Under the pieces are notes generated by a model, which saw only the letters and a list, made by a program, of their open reading frames with translations, searched no databases and had not been told where the DNA came from. A DNA stretch of 64,000 nt, from the NCBI GenBank assembly GCA_016794425.1, contig JAEUHR010000010.1:1-64000 (forward strand), in the 5' to 3' direction. Shown here piece by piece: positions 19,170 through 27,958 of this stretch; the first letter of the stretch is position 1; the number at the start of each line of letters is the position of its first letter. Source of the stretch: Planctomycetota bacterium. Lineage in GTDB: Bacteria; Planctomycetota; UBA1135; UBA2386. A program made the translations under genes and the position numbers.

Positions 19170-20258
19170 ATGCAGCAAGACGACTTCGAGGTGACGTTCT
19201 GTGATCTGTGCGGCGCGTCGGTGCCGGCGGCCGACCTGGCCAGCGGCGCCGCGACCCGGACCAACGACAAGACCGTTGGCGCCTGTTGCCTGGCCGGCCT
19301 GCGCGCGGCGACGCCGCCGAGCAGCGGCGCGGTCGGGTCGACGCGGGCGTCGGCCGCCGACTCGCGGCTGATGCTGGTCGCGGTCGTGCTGCTCGCGGCC
19401 GTCGCGGTCGCGACGATCTTCCTGGACCACCGGCTGGCGACCGCCGAGACCGCCTTGGCCGGGCGCCACGCCGAACTGATGCAGGTGCAGCGTTCGGACA
19501 GCGAAGTGCTGCAAACCGTCGGTGTCGACATGGACAGCGTCGTGCGCCGCGCCGATGTCGACGAACTGGGCCGCGGCGTCAAGGCGATCGAGGAAGCGCT
19601 GCGCGGCGGCGAGGAACGGGCGCGCCAGGACCTCGACCAGCTGCGTCAGGAGGTCGGCGCGCTGCGCCAGGAGCTGCGCACCGTGCAGGCGGCCGCGATC
19701 GACTACCGGCCGCTGTTCGACGACCTGCGGGTGGCACTGCAGCGGCAGGCCGCGTCGCTGGCCGATCTGCGCGCGACGCCCGCGGGCGCTCCGCGCGAAG
19801 CTGCGGTACCGCCCGAGGTGGCCGAGACGCCGCCCGCGGCGCCGCAAGCGACCGAAGACCTCGGCGTGCCGCCGGCGCTGGTCGAGCACGTGCGCCGCCT
19901 GAAGTCCGACGATCCGGCGGTCCGGTTCGAGGCGGTCGACGAGCTGGCGCGCAGCAAGGAGCCGACCGTGCTGCGCCATCTGCTGCCGCTGGTGCACGAC
20001 CCGGACTCGTTCGTGCGGCGCGTGACGATGGACGGGCTGGCCGGCTTCCGGGCGCCGGACGCGGTCGATGCGCTGCTGATCGGGCTCGGCGACGCCGACG
20101 AGAACGTGCGCGACACAGCCTGGCGCTCGCTGCGCGAAGTGACCGGCCAGAAGTTCCCGTTCGACGCCGCGAACCCGTCGAAGGAAGTCCGCGCGCGCGC
20201 GCAGCTGAAGTGGCAGGAGTGGTGGGACAAGAACAAGGCGACGTTCGGCACCGGCTGA
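19170..20258 (+). CDS. membrane-anchored HEAT-repeat protein with N-terminal zinc ribbon
   Basis: A 362-residue protein of unknown role. The N-terminus VTFCDLCGASVP followed by CC about 30 residues later looks like a zinc-binding ribbon. One transmembrane helix (about residues 68-88, LMLVAVVLLAAVAVATIFL) is next, then about 90 residues of coiled coil (EERARQDLDQLRQEVGALRQEL). A C-terminal pair of HEAT-like repeats follows (VRRLKSDDPAVRFEAVDELA and LVHDPDSFVRRVTMDGLA). ATG 19170 has GAGG about 8 bases upstream; an earlier start at 19116 would add an unconserved leader. It lies between metK and pyk, facing the same way. Confidence 0.75.
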   Translation: MQQDDFEVTFCDLCGASVPAADLASGAATRTNDKTVGACCLAGLRAATPPSSGAVGSTRASAADSRLMLVAVVLLAAVAVATIFLDHRLATAETALAGRHAELMQVQRSDSEVLQTVGVDMDSVVRRADVDELGRGVKAIEEALRGGEERARQDLDQLRQEVGALRQELRTVQAAAIDYRPLFDDLRVALQRQAASLADLRATPAGAPREAAVPPEVAETPPAAPQATEDLGVPPALVEHVRRLKSDDPAVRFEAVDELARSKEPTVLRHLLPLVHDPDSFVRRVTMDGLAGFRAPDAVDALLIGLGDADENVRDTAWRSLREVTGQKFPFDAANPSKEVRARAQLKWQEWWDKNKATFGTG

Positions 20259-20331
20259 CGCGCGCTGCCGCCGTACGGGAATCGGCTCGACCTGCGCCGC
20301 GCGGTCGCTACCCTGCCGGCCGAAACTCCGG

Positions 20332-21774
20332 ATGGCCTGGCACAACCGCACCAAGATCGTCGCCACCCTCGGCCCCGCGTCGAACACCGATGCGATGGTC
20401 CAGCAGCTGATCACAGCCGGCGTCGACGTGTTCCGCATCAACTGCGCCCACGCCGACCACGCCGCGATCGCCGACACGGTGCGCCGCGTCCGGCGCATCG
20501 CGCGCGAACACCGCCGCGCGGTCGGCATCCTGGCCGACCTGCAGGGGCCGAAGATCCGCGTCGGCCGGCTGCGCAACGCGGAGCCGATCTACCTGAAGCG
20601 CGGCGTCGACGTCGTGATCGACTGCACGCCGGGCTTCGTCGGCGAAGCCCACAAGGACGGGTCGATCTGCATCGGCTCCGGCTATCGGGGCCTCGCCCGC
20701 GACGTGCGCGCCGGCGAGCGCATGCTGCTCGACGACGGCAACCTGGAATTGCGTGCGACCTCGGTCGAGGGCGAACGCATCCATGCGCGCGTCGTGCACG
20801 GCGGCATGCTGCACCAGTTCAAGGGCATCAACCTGCCCGGCAGCGAGGTGTCGGCGAGCTGCCTGTCGACGAAGGACCTGCGCGATCTGCGGTGCGTGCT
20901 CGCGAACGAGGTCGACTTCGTCGCGCTGTCGTTCGTGCGCACGGCCGACGACGTCGTGCAGCTGCGGCGCCACGTGCGGCGCCAGCGCTCCGACGTGCAG
21001 ATCATCGCCAAGATCGAGCGGCCCGAGGCGGTACGCAACATCGTCTCGATCCTGGCCGTGTCGGACGGGCTGATGGTCGCCCGCGGCGACATGGGCGTCG
21101 AGATGGGGCCCGAGGCGGTGCCGCCGGTGCAGAAGCGGCTGATCGAACTCGCGAACCGCGCGCGCAAGCCGGTCATCACCGCGACCCAGATGCTGGAGTC
21201 GATGGTGCTGAACCCGCGGCCGACCCGCGCCGAGGCCTCCGACGTCGCCAACGCGATCTACGACGGCACCTCGGCCGTGATGCTGTCCGGCGAGACCGCG
21301 TCGGGGCGGCACCCGGTGCGCAGCGTGCGCATCATGGAGAAGATCATCCGCACCGCCGAACGCGACGTGTACGCGCGCATGGGGGACCGGCGGCGGCGGG
21401 CTTCGACCGCCGCGGCGACGGTCACCGAGGCGACGGTCCGCGCCGCCGCCTACGCCGCCTACGAGGCCGACGTGCGGCTGATCTCGGTCTACACCGAGAC
21501 CGGCACCACGGCGCGCATGCTGGCCGGCGAACGGCCGCCGACGCACGTGATCGCGTTTACGCCATCGCAGCGCACCATGCAGAAGCTGGCGCTGATCTGG
21601 GGCATCGTCCCGCTGAAGATCCAGCCGGGCCGCACCAGCCACGAGCTGACGTTGGACGGCGACCGGATCCTGCGCGAACGCGGCCTGGTCAAGCGCGGCG
21701 ACCGCATCGTGCAGATCGCCGGCACGATCCGGCAGAGCGGCCTGACCAACACCATGACGATCCGCGAGATGTGA
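20332..21774 (+). CDS. pyk: pyruvate kinase
   Basis: Last ATP-yielding step of glycolysis (phosphoenolpyruvate to pyruvate). The 480 residues show the N-terminal RTKIVATLGPAS, LADLQGPKIRVG, the active-site lysine region IIAKIERPEAV and the metal/PEP motif MVARGDMGVEM, then ATQMLESM and DVANAIYDGTSAVMLSGETA. The usual FRLNFSHG is FRINCAHAD here, so a potassium-site serine appears replaced and the cation requirement may differ. The C-terminal allosteric domain is present. It lies upstream of rplM, which has its own promoter. Confidence 0.95.
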   Translation: MAWHNRTKIVATLGPASNTDAMVQQLITAGVDVFRINCAHADHAAIADTVRRVRRIAREHRRAVGILADLQGPKIRVGRLRNAEPIYLKRGVDVVIDCTPGFVGEAHKDGSICIGSGYRGLARDVRAGERMLLDDGNLELRATSVEGERIHARVVHGGMLHQFKGINLPGSEVSASCLSTKDLRDLRCVLANEVDFVALSFVRTADDVVQLRRHVRRQRSDVQIIAKIERPEAVRNIVSILAVSDGLMVARGDMGVEMGPEAVPPVQKRLIELANRARKPVITATQMLESMVLNPRPTRAEASDVANAIYDGTSAVMLSGETASGRHPVRSVRIMEKIIRTAERDVYARMGDRRRRASTAAATVTEATVRAAAYAAYEADVRLISVYTETGTTARMLAGERPPTHVIAFTPSQRTMQKLALIWGIVPLKIQPGRTSHELTLDGDRILRERGLVKRGDRIVQIAGTIRQSGLTNTMTIREM

Positions 21775-21813
21775 CGGCGCCCGCCGGGGCCGCCGGGCCC
21801 GCGATTTCCCGCG

Positions 21814-21841
21814 TTGACACGCTGCGGCCGGTCGCTAGCAT
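21814..21841 (+). promoter_or_regulatory. sigma-70-type promoter for rplM-rpsI
   Basis: A perfect -35 TTGACA (21814-21819) is followed after 16 bases by TAGCAT (21836-21841), the best promoter match in the window. Transcription should start near 21848, giving a leader of about 58 bases with a GC-rich hairpin (GGGG...CCCC, 21862-21879) before the rplM ATG. Confidence 0.65.
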
Positions 21842-21905
21842 CTCCGGCCCTCAATCGGCCGGGGGTGCGTTTCCGCCCCGCCGCCAGAGTGCCCAGAGAC
21901 GTGCC

Positions 21906-22346
21906 ATGACCAAGACGACCCTCGCCACGACCGCCACCCGACACGCCGCGATGAACACCTGGCGCGTCGTCGACGCCGCCGGTCGCCCGCTCGGCCGCAT
22001 GGCTGCCGAGATCGCCACGATCCTGATGGGCAAGCACCGCTCCGACTACACTCCGCACATGCTGGTCGGCGAAGGCGTGATCGTCGTCAACGCGAGCGCG
22101 GTGAAGCTGACCGGCAACAAGGCCGAGACGCGCGAATACACCTACTACACCGGCTTCCCGGGCGGCCTGCGCCACGTGAAGCTGGCCGACTACGTCGCGA
22201 AGGCGCCCGAGGAGCTGGTGCGGCTGGCCGTCCGCCGCATGCTGCCGAAGAACCGCCTGGCGCGGAAGATGATCAGCCGCCTCAAGGTCTACCGCGCCGG
22301 GTCGCACCCGCACGTGGCGCAGAAGCCGAGCGCGGTCGCGAAGTAA
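21906..22346 (+). CDS. rplM: 50S ribosomal protein L13
   Basis: Early-assembling large-subunit protein. It has 146 residues, close to the usual 142. The chain includes WRVVDAAGRPLGRMA, the DYTPHMLVGEGVIVVNA core and the KLTGNKAETREYTYYTGFPGG signature. The ATG at 21906 gives an N-terminus comparable in length to E. coli L13. It forms the conserved pair with rpsI 22 bases downstream and is driven by the promoter at 21814-21841. Confidence 0.96.
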   Translation: MTKTTLATTATRHAAMNTWRVVDAAGRPLGRMAAEIATILMGKHRSDYTPHMLVGEGVIVVNASAVKLTGNKAETREYTYYTGFPGGLRHVKLADYVAKAPEELVRLAVRRMLPKNRLARKMISRLKVYRAGSHPHVAQKPSAVAK

Positions 22347-22368
22347 TCCACCCCGAGGACATCGAATC

Positions 22369-22767
22369 GTGGCAGTCAACAACCCGTACATCTGGGGCAC
22401 CGGTCGCCGCAAGACGTCGACCGCCCGCGTGCGCATCAAGCCGGGCACCGGCAAGTTCCTGGTCAACGACCGCGCCTTCGAGGCGTTCTTCGTGACCGAG
22501 GACACGCGCCGCGTCGCCTTGCAGGCGCTGGTCGTGACCGAGACGCGCAACAACTTCGACATCTGGGTCAACGTCGATGGCGGCGGCATCACCGGCCAGG
22601 CCGGCGCGGTGAGCCTCGGGGTCGCGCGCGCGCTGCGCCGCGAGAACGAGAACTTCGACAAGCTGCTGCGCGAGCACGGCCTGCTGACGCGCGACTCGCG
22701 CGAAGTCGAGCGCAAGAAGTACGGCCGCCACAAGGCGCGCCGTTCGACGCAGTTCAGCAAGCGCTGA
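22369..22767 (+). CDS. rpsI: 30S ribosomal protein S9
   Basis: Small-subunit head protein whose C-terminal tail reaches the P-site tRNA. The 132 residues include GTGRRKTSTARVRI at the start and the basic tail KKYGRHKARRSTQFSKR ending in Lys-Arg, as expected for S9. The start is a GTG at 22369 with GAGGA 10 bases upstream. It follows rplM in the standard L13-S9 order. Confidence 0.97.
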   Translation: MAVNNPYIWGTGRRKTSTARVRIKPGTGKFLVNDRAFEAFFVTEDTRRVALQALVVTETRNNFDIWVNVDGGGITGQAGAVSLGVARALRRENENFDKLLREHGLLTRDSREVERKKYGRHKARRSTQFSKR

Positions 22768-22825
22768 CGCCGCGGCGGCGCACCGGCGTCCGCGCTGCGG
22801 GCGCCTGGCGGCGCCGGGATGTGCG

Positions 22826-23593
22826 ATGGCCGGCCACTCCCATTCGTCGAACATCCGGTTCCGCAAGGACCGGGTCGACGCCAAGCGGGCGAAGGCGTTC
22901 GCCAAGCTGTCGCGCATGATCACGGTCGCCGCCCGACTCGGGGGCGGCAGCCTCGATCACAACGCGAAGCTGCGGTTGTGCGTCGACAAGGCCCGTGTGC
23001 TCAGCATGCCGAAGGACGGCATCGAGCGTGCGATCAAGAAGGGCACCGGCGCCGGCGATCTCGGCAACTACGAAGAGGTGCTCTACGAGGGTTACGGTCC
23101 GGGCGGCGTCGCGATGATGCTGGAGATCCTGACCGACAACCGCCACCGCACCGCGGCCGACGTGCGCATGATCCTCGAGAAGTACGGCGGCAACCTCGGC
23201 ACCGCCGGCGCGGTCGCGTGGATGTTCGGGCGCAAGGGTCGCTTCGTGCTGGACACCGCGGCGCCCGCGGCCGCCGCGTGGGCCGGCGACCGGCTGCTCG
23301 AACTGGCGCTCGAGATCGGCGCCGACGATGTTGCCGACGACGGCGGTGCGCCGATGGTGTTGTGCGGCATCGCGGCGTTCGCGGGCGTGCAGCGGCAGCT
23401 GGCCGAGCGCGGCGTGCCGCTGCGCAGCGCCGAACTGGCGCAGGTGCCGAACCAGCGCGTGACCGTCGCCGACCCGACCGTGGCGGCGCGGCTCGTGCGC
23501 CTGATCGACGACCTCGAAGACAACGACGACGTGCAGACCGTGTTCAGCAACGAAGAATTCACCGACGCCGTCGTCGCGGCGCTGGAGGCGTGA
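22826..23593 (+). CDS. yebC: YebC/PmpR family regulator / translation factor
   Basis: A 255-residue YebC-family protein; family members act as DNA-binding regulators or help ribosomes through proline-rich stretches. The start MAGHSHSSNIRFRKDRVDAKR and the motifs MPKDGIERAIKKGTG, YEGYGPGGVA, LTDNRHRTAADVR and GGNLGTAGAVAWMF are all present. Its stop is directly followed by the ATG of the next gene with no spacer, so the two are likely cotranslated. Confidence 0.94.
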   Translation: MAGHSHSSNIRFRKDRVDAKRAKAFAKLSRMITVAARLGGGSLDHNAKLRLCVDKARVLSMPKDGIERAIKKGTGAGDLGNYEEVLYEGYGPGGVAMMLEILTDNRHRTAADVRMILEKYGGNLGTAGAVAWMFGRKGRFVLDTAAPAAAAWAGDRLLELALEIGADDVADDGGAPMVLCGIAAFAGVQRQLAERGVPLRSAELAQVPNQRVTVADPTVAARLVRLIDDLEDNDDVQTVFSNEEFTDAVVAALEA

Positions 23594-24559
23594 ATGGGTG
23601 ACAGCAACGGGCGGCGGTGGTTCTGGATCGGCTCGCGCACGGCGGTGCGCGATGCGCTGGCGCAGGCGTTCGGCAACGCGCCGCAGGCGGGTGCCGCGAC
23701 CACGGCTCGGGCCGGCGACCTGGTGGTCGTCGACGCACGCGCTGCCGCGGCCGACGTCGCGGCGTGGCCGGGTGGCCACGCGTTCGCGGCGGTCCGCGCG
23801 CTGAAGCAGGGGGGCGGCCCGACGGTGTTCGTCGTCGTCGACGCCGGTGACCTGACCGGAGCGGGGCTGGCGCGCTTCTGCCTGGCCGATGGCGTGCTGC
23901 CGTGGCGCGAGGCCGGCCGCACGATCGACGTGACCCCCCTCGAGCAGGGGCGCCAGCCGGCGCCGCGCCGGCCGTCGGTCGACGAGCTGCTGCGCCGCGT
24001 CGAGGCGCACGTCGGCACCCAGACGCCGGCCGATTCGGCGCTGCAGCGGCTGCTGCAGTTCGAGCGCGACGACCGTCTGCTGCACCGGCTGCAGGATCCC
24101 GAGACCGGCCTGTTCGACGGCCCGTACGCGACGCTGAAGCTCGACGAGGAATGGAAGCGCGCCCAGCGCTTCCAGCAACCCCTGTCGCTGCTGCTGGTCG
24201 ACCTCGGCACCGGTTTCGCGCGGCTGCCCGACGGCGAACGGCGCGCGCTGCTGGCCGAGGCGGCCGGCGTGTTCCTGAACGAGTGCCGCGACATCGACGT
24301 GCTGGCGCGGTTCTCGCCGTCGGTGTTCTTGCTGCTGCTGCCGGGCACCGGCGCCGACGGCGCCGAGGTCCTGGCGCGGCGCACGCTGGCGGCGCTGCAG
24401 ACGCGCCTGCCCGCCGACCGCGGCCTGCGGCTCGCGGCGGGGCTCTGCACGGTGCCCTGCACCGGCATCGCCGACCGCAAGGCGTTCCTGGCCGCGGCGG
24501 AGGCGTGCCTGCTCGATGCCGCCGCCGGGGCTGGCGGACTGCGCACCAGCTGGCAATAG
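23594..24559 (+). CDS. degenerate GGDEF-domain protein with N-terminal pseudo-receiver
   Basis: A 321-residue protein. Residues 1-125 alternate strands and helices like a receiver (GDLVVVDARA, TVFVVVDAGD) but lack the acidic phosphorylation pocket. Residues 168-320 follow the GGDEF fold (DPETGLFDGPYATLKLDEEWKRA), and the catalytic GGDEF is SPSVF at 241-245, so cyclic-di-GMP synthesis is not expected. It may bind nucleotide or act as a scaffold. It starts immediately after yebC and precedes the FHA protein. Confidence 0.7.
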   Translation: MGDSNGRRWFWIGSRTAVRDALAQAFGNAPQAGAATTARAGDLVVVDARAAAADVAAWPGGHAFAAVRALKQGGGPTVFVVVDAGDLTGAGLARFCLADGVLPWREAGRTIDVTPLEQGRQPAPRRPSVDELLRRVEAHVGTQTPADSALQRLLQFERDDRLLHRLQDPETGLFDGPYATLKLDEEWKRAQRFQQPLSLLLVDLGTGFARLPDGERRALLAEAAGVFLNECRDIDVLARFSPSVFLLLLPGTGADGAEVLARRTLAALQTRLPADRGLRLAAGLCTVPCTGIADRKAFLAAAEACLLDAAAGAGGLRTSWQ

Positions 24560-24563
24560 TCGG
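24555..24563 (+). promoter_or_regulatory. recurrent AATAGTCGG motif, copy 1
   Basis: Overlaps the end of the preceding gene and lies 59 bases before the FHA-protein ATG. The same nine bases recur at 27313 and 30206, each upstream of a gene in this island. AATAGT could be a -10 hexamer, or the whole could be an alternative-sigma element. Confidence 0.35.
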
Positions 24564-24621
24564 CCGCGATCGCGGTAAGGTCGTCCGCGTGGCGGCGCGC
24601 GGCCGCCGACCGACCGTCAGC

Positions 24622-27300
24622 ATGTTCGACCGATTCATCCGACTGGCCAAGGCCAGGAAGGCCCTGCGCGACCGTCGCTTCGAGGAGGTGCTCGGCCTCT
24701 GCGCCGACCCGCTGATCCGCGACGACCGGCGCACCGCCGATCTGCGCCGGGCGGCCGTGGCCGAACTGCTGGCACGGGCGGAGCGGCACCTGGCCGCAGC
24801 CGACCTGACCGCGGCCCGCGCCGACGCGCAGCGCGTTGCGGCCCTTGCCGGCGAAGCCGAGGCCGCTGCCCTGTTGCGTCGCATCGACGCGGCCCTGAGT
24901 GGCCAGGAGGCTGCTTCCGATCTGGCGCGGCGCACGCTCGCCGAGGCCCGCAGGCTCGCGGAGGCCGGCGAGACTGCCGCCGCTGCCGCCCTGCTGGCGA
25001 CCATCGATGGCGGGGCGATGCTGCTCGAGCACCGGCAGCTCGAGCAGCTGCTGCGCGAACGCGCCCAGAAGGCGGCCGCGCTGGCCGAGCAGGCCCATGC
25101 GGCGCTGCGTGGCGGCGATGCGGTCGCGGCGGCGGGCGTGCTGGCGCGGGGCCGCGCGCTCGACCGCGACGGCGCGGCGCTGCAGGCCGTCGCTGCCCAG
25201 GTGGCGCAGCAGCTGGCGCGGCAGGTGGCGGCCGACGTCGAGGCGCGGCTGGCGGACGGCGCGGCGCTGGCCGCCGCCGAATGCCTGCGCGGGGCGCGCG
25301 ACCTGCTGCCGGCTGCAGACGGTGATGCCTTCGCCGCCGTCCGGCAGCGCCTCGCGGCCGGTCTCGGCAACGCGCTGCAGGCCGCCGGGTCGCTCGACGC
25401 GGCGCTGGACCTGGTCGCGGCCGGCCGCCGGGCCGGCGTCGAACTGCCGGCGCACCTGGCCGAACTGGCGGCGGCGGTGGTCGGTGCCGCCGCGGCGCGC
25501 CGGCGTGACGACGACGGCGCGGCGGCGCGCCACCTCGCCGCGGTGGCGGCGCGCGTCGATGCCGCGGGCCTGCAGCGGCTGGCGCAGGCGCAGGCCGCGG
25601 CGGCTTCGGCCGACGAACAGGTGCTCGGCAGCGTGCGCGAACGCATCGCGCGCGGCGAACTGGCGGCGGCGCGCACCGAGCTGCTGCTGTGCCTGGCCAC
25701 GGATCCCGACCATGCGGCGGCCCGGCGCGAGCTGGCGCTCGTCGAGCAGGGGCTGGCGGACCTCGCCGATCGGCTGGCGGCCGCGCGAGCGGCGCTGCAG
25801 GCGGCGCGGCTGCGCGAGGCGTGCACGCTGGCGCTGGCGCTGGTCGCCAGCGACCACGTCGGTGCCGATGCCCAGCGGCTGGTCGCCGACGCGCGCGCAC
25901 GCATGGCGCTGGTCGACCGCGGCGTCGACGAGATCCGCGTCGCGCTGCACGGCCGGCTGACCGCCGGCGTCGAGGGCGTCCGGCACTGCCTGCGTCGGCT
26001 GCAGGAGCTGGCGAAGGTGCAGGTCGACCACGCCGACCTGCCCGAGCTGCAGCGGGCCGTCGAAGCCGAGATCGAAGCGCTCGGACACTGCGAGGCCGCC
26101 GCGGCCGCGCTGGACCGGCGTGCGCTCGACGATGCAGAACAGCAGCTCGGTGCGCTGCGCCCGTTGGGATCGCGTCTGCTGGCGCGCGACCGGCTCGATG
26201 CCAGGATCGGGTCGCTGGCCGACAAGCTGCTGGCCGCCGGCGACCAGGCACTGCTCGCCGGCGACCTGTCGGCGGCCGAGCGCTGCGCGGTGCTGTTCGC
26301 GGATCTGCAGCCGCAGCACAGCGAGTACGCGGCGCGGGCAGCCGAGCTGCGCGCCGGCGTCGACCGTCAGCGCACGGCGGCGGCGGCGCTGGTCGCCGAG
26401 GCCGAGCAGTGCCTGGCGCGGCGCGAACTCGACGCGGCCGAACGGCTGGTCGAGTCGGCGCTGGCCAAGTGGCGCCACGGCGGCGACGCGCAGCGGCTGG
26501 CTGCGGAGCTCGCCGGGCTGCGGCGGCAGACCGCGACGCTGCAGCGCGTCGAGGCGATGGCGCGCGATCGGGACTTCGTCGGCGCGCAGCAGAAGCTCGC
26601 GGCGATGCCGCCGACGCAGCCGATGCTGCGCACCCGCATCTACGACATGAAGCGCGACCTCGCCCGGGCCCAGGGTCTCGACGGGGCGTTCCTGCTGCGC
26701 GTCGACGAGGGTGGCGAGCACCTGGTCCTGCGCGGCGAGAGCGTCTCGATCGGCAACATCCAGAAGCGGCGCGCCGACCTGCCGGTGCTGGCGAGCCTCG
26801 CCAGCCGCCACGCGGCGGTGCAGCGCTCGATGTCGTTCCACGGCGGCATGCAGGACTCGATCGTCGCCGAGGAGGGCGAGGTGCGGGTCGCGGGCCGGCC
26901 GGTGCCGTCGCACGTGTTGCACCACGGCGACCGCGTGCAGCTCGGCGCGGCGTTCGGGTTCGTCTACCAGCGGCCCAGCGAGCGCTCGCTGTCCTCGCTG
27001 CTGGTGCTGCAGTCCGGGTTCCAGGTTGCGGGCACCGACCGGGTGTTGTTGCTGAAGGACCGCGGCCGCGACGGCCGCCTGCTGCTCGGCGCCGGGCGCG
27101 ATGTGCACGTCCGCGTCGCGCGCGCGACCAGCGAGGTCGAGGTCTACGCGACCAACACCGGCCAGATGCGCGTCCACTGCGCGGTCGGCGGCACGATCGA
27201 CGGGGTCGAGTTCCGCGGCGAGCACCCGATCGCCGCGGGGCAGCTGGTCGAGGCCGCCGGCATCAGCTTCGTGCTGTATCCGTGGCACCCGGCCGCCTGA
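24622..27300 (+). CDS. long helical-repeat protein with C-terminal FHA domain
   Basis: An 892-residue protein. Residues 1-690 are almost entirely Ala/Arg/Leu-rich amphipathic helices in TPR-like pairs (repeated ALLARGELAAAR, LAAARAALQAAR patterns). Residues about 695-790 fit an FHA phosphothreonine-binding fold, LVLRGESVSIGN through SLASRHAAVQRS to DRVQLG, with the conserved Ser-Arg-His. A further beta-rich domain of about 90 residues ends the chain. No signal peptide is seen. It lies one gene upstream of a Ser/Thr kinase, so it is a plausible reader of that kinase's products. The ATG at 24622 is taken because upstream codons overlap the previous gene. Confidence 0.75.
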   Translation: MFDRFIRLAKARKALRDRRFEEVLGLCADPLIRDDRRTADLRRAAVAELLARAERHLAAADLTAARADAQRVAALAGEAEAAALLRRIDAALSGQEAASDLARRTLAEARRLAEAGETAAAAALLATIDGGAMLLEHRQLEQLLRERAQKAAALAEQAHAALRGGDAVAAAGVLARGRALDRDGAALQAVAAQVAQQLARQVAADVEARLADGAALAAAECLRGARDLLPAADGDAFAAVRQRLAAGLGNALQAAGSLDAALDLVAAGRRAGVELPAHLAELAAAVVGAAAARRRDDDGAAARHLAAVAARVDAAGLQRLAQAQAAAASADEQVLGSVRERIARGELAAARTELLLCLATDPDHAAARRELALVEQGLADLADRLAAARAALQAARLREACTLALALVASDHVGADAQRLVADARARMALVDRGVDEIRVALHGRLTAGVEGVRHCLRRLQELAKVQVDHADLPELQRAVEAEIEALGHCEAAAAALDRRALDDAEQQLGALRPLGSRLLARDRLDARIGSLADKLLAAGDQALLAGDLSAAERCAVLFADLQPQHSEYAARAAELRAGVDRQRTAAAALVAEAEQCLARRELDAAERLVESALAKWRHGGDAQRLAAELAGLRRQTATLQRVEAMARDRDFVGAQQKLAAMPPTQPMLRTRIYDMKRDLARAQGLDGAFLLRVDEGGEHLVLRGESVSIGNIQKRRADLPVLASLASRHAAVQRSMSFHGGMQDSIVAEEGEVRVAGRPVPSHVLHHGDRVQLGAAFGFVYQRPSERSLSSLLVLQSGFQVAGTDRVLLLKDRGRDGRLLLGAGRDVHVRVARATSEVEVYATNTGQMRVHCAVGGTIDGVEFRGEHPIAAGQLVEAAGISFVLYPWHPAA

Positions 27301-27312
27301 GACGTCGTTGCG

Positions 27313-27321
27313 AATAGTCGG
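27313..27321 (+). promoter_or_regulatory. recurrent AATAGTCGG motif, copy 2
   Basis: Second exact copy, 38 bases before the start of the secreted membrane protein at 27359 and 13 bases after the FHA-protein stop. Confidence 0.35.
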
Positions 27322-27358
27322 CTGCCGCGGGCGTAGGGCTCGGCTCGTGGAGGTGCCC

Positions 27359-27940
27359 ATGCTCGAAGTCCTGCTCACGGCCAGCTTCGCCTTCGCCGCG
27401 CCGCAAGCGCCGACCGCAATCGCCTCGGCCGCCGTCGCGGTGCGCGGCGACACGGAGTTGACGCCGGCTGAAGCGTTCGCCTCCGCCCGCCGCCGTGCCG
27501 AGGAGCACCTGCGCGAGCAGTGGCACCAGCGCGCCGAGGTCGAACTGGCCGCACGGCGGCCGTTCTGGTTGCCCGAGGCGCTCGCCGAACGCGAGCTGCA
27601 GCGCTGGCTCGGCGACTTGCCGGTCGCCGACGCGCTGCGCCTGGTCGACCGCGAGGACCGGCAGCGCACGCACGAGTTCGGCAACAGCTACCAGACCACG
27701 CTGTGGGTCGCCGAGGAGCCCGGCAGCGTGCAGCGCGGCGAACGGCAGCTGCGGCAGCAGCTGCGCCAGCTCGAGCGCGTGACTGCGGCCAAGTTCGGTG
27801 GCGTCGTCGGCTCCTGGCTGCTGGTGCTCGTGGTGGTGGCGTGGTTCGACCGTCTGACCCGTGGCTACATGACCGGCACGCTGCGCCTGCTCGGCCTGCT
27901 GACCGGCGCCGCGGTGCCGGCCTTCCTGTTCCTCGTGTAG
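27359..27940 (+). CDS. membrane protein with signal peptide, unknown function
   Basis: A 193-residue protein. A short signal-like start (MLEVLLTASFAFAAPQAP) is followed by a soluble, charged domain of about 120 residues including WHQRAEVELAARRPFWLPEA and YQTTLWVAEE. It ends with two hydrophobic helices (SWLLVLVVVAWF and LRLLGLLTGAAVPAFLFLV). I do not recognise the family. GTGGAGG just before the ATG supports this start. It sits between the FHA-protein and kinase genes, so it may be part of the same signalling set. Confidence 0.65.
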   Translation: MLEVLLTASFAFAAPQAPTAIASAAVAVRGDTELTPAEAFASARRRAEEHLREQWHQRAEVELAARRPFWLPEALAERELQRWLGDLPVADALRLVDREDRQRTHEFGNSYQTTLWVAEEPGSVQRGERQLRQQLRQLERVTAAKFGGVVGSWLLVLVVVAWFDRLTRGYMTGTLRLLGLLTGAAVPAFLFLV

Positions 27941-27958
27941 CATCCGCCCGAGCGCCCC

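Noticed and set aside
23092..27684. Open frame of about 1,500 codons on the minus strand across yebC to the FHA-protein gene
   Set aside because: It runs antisense to several genes with recognisable motifs and is Arg/Gln/Ala-rich and motif-free; an artefact of codon-position GC.
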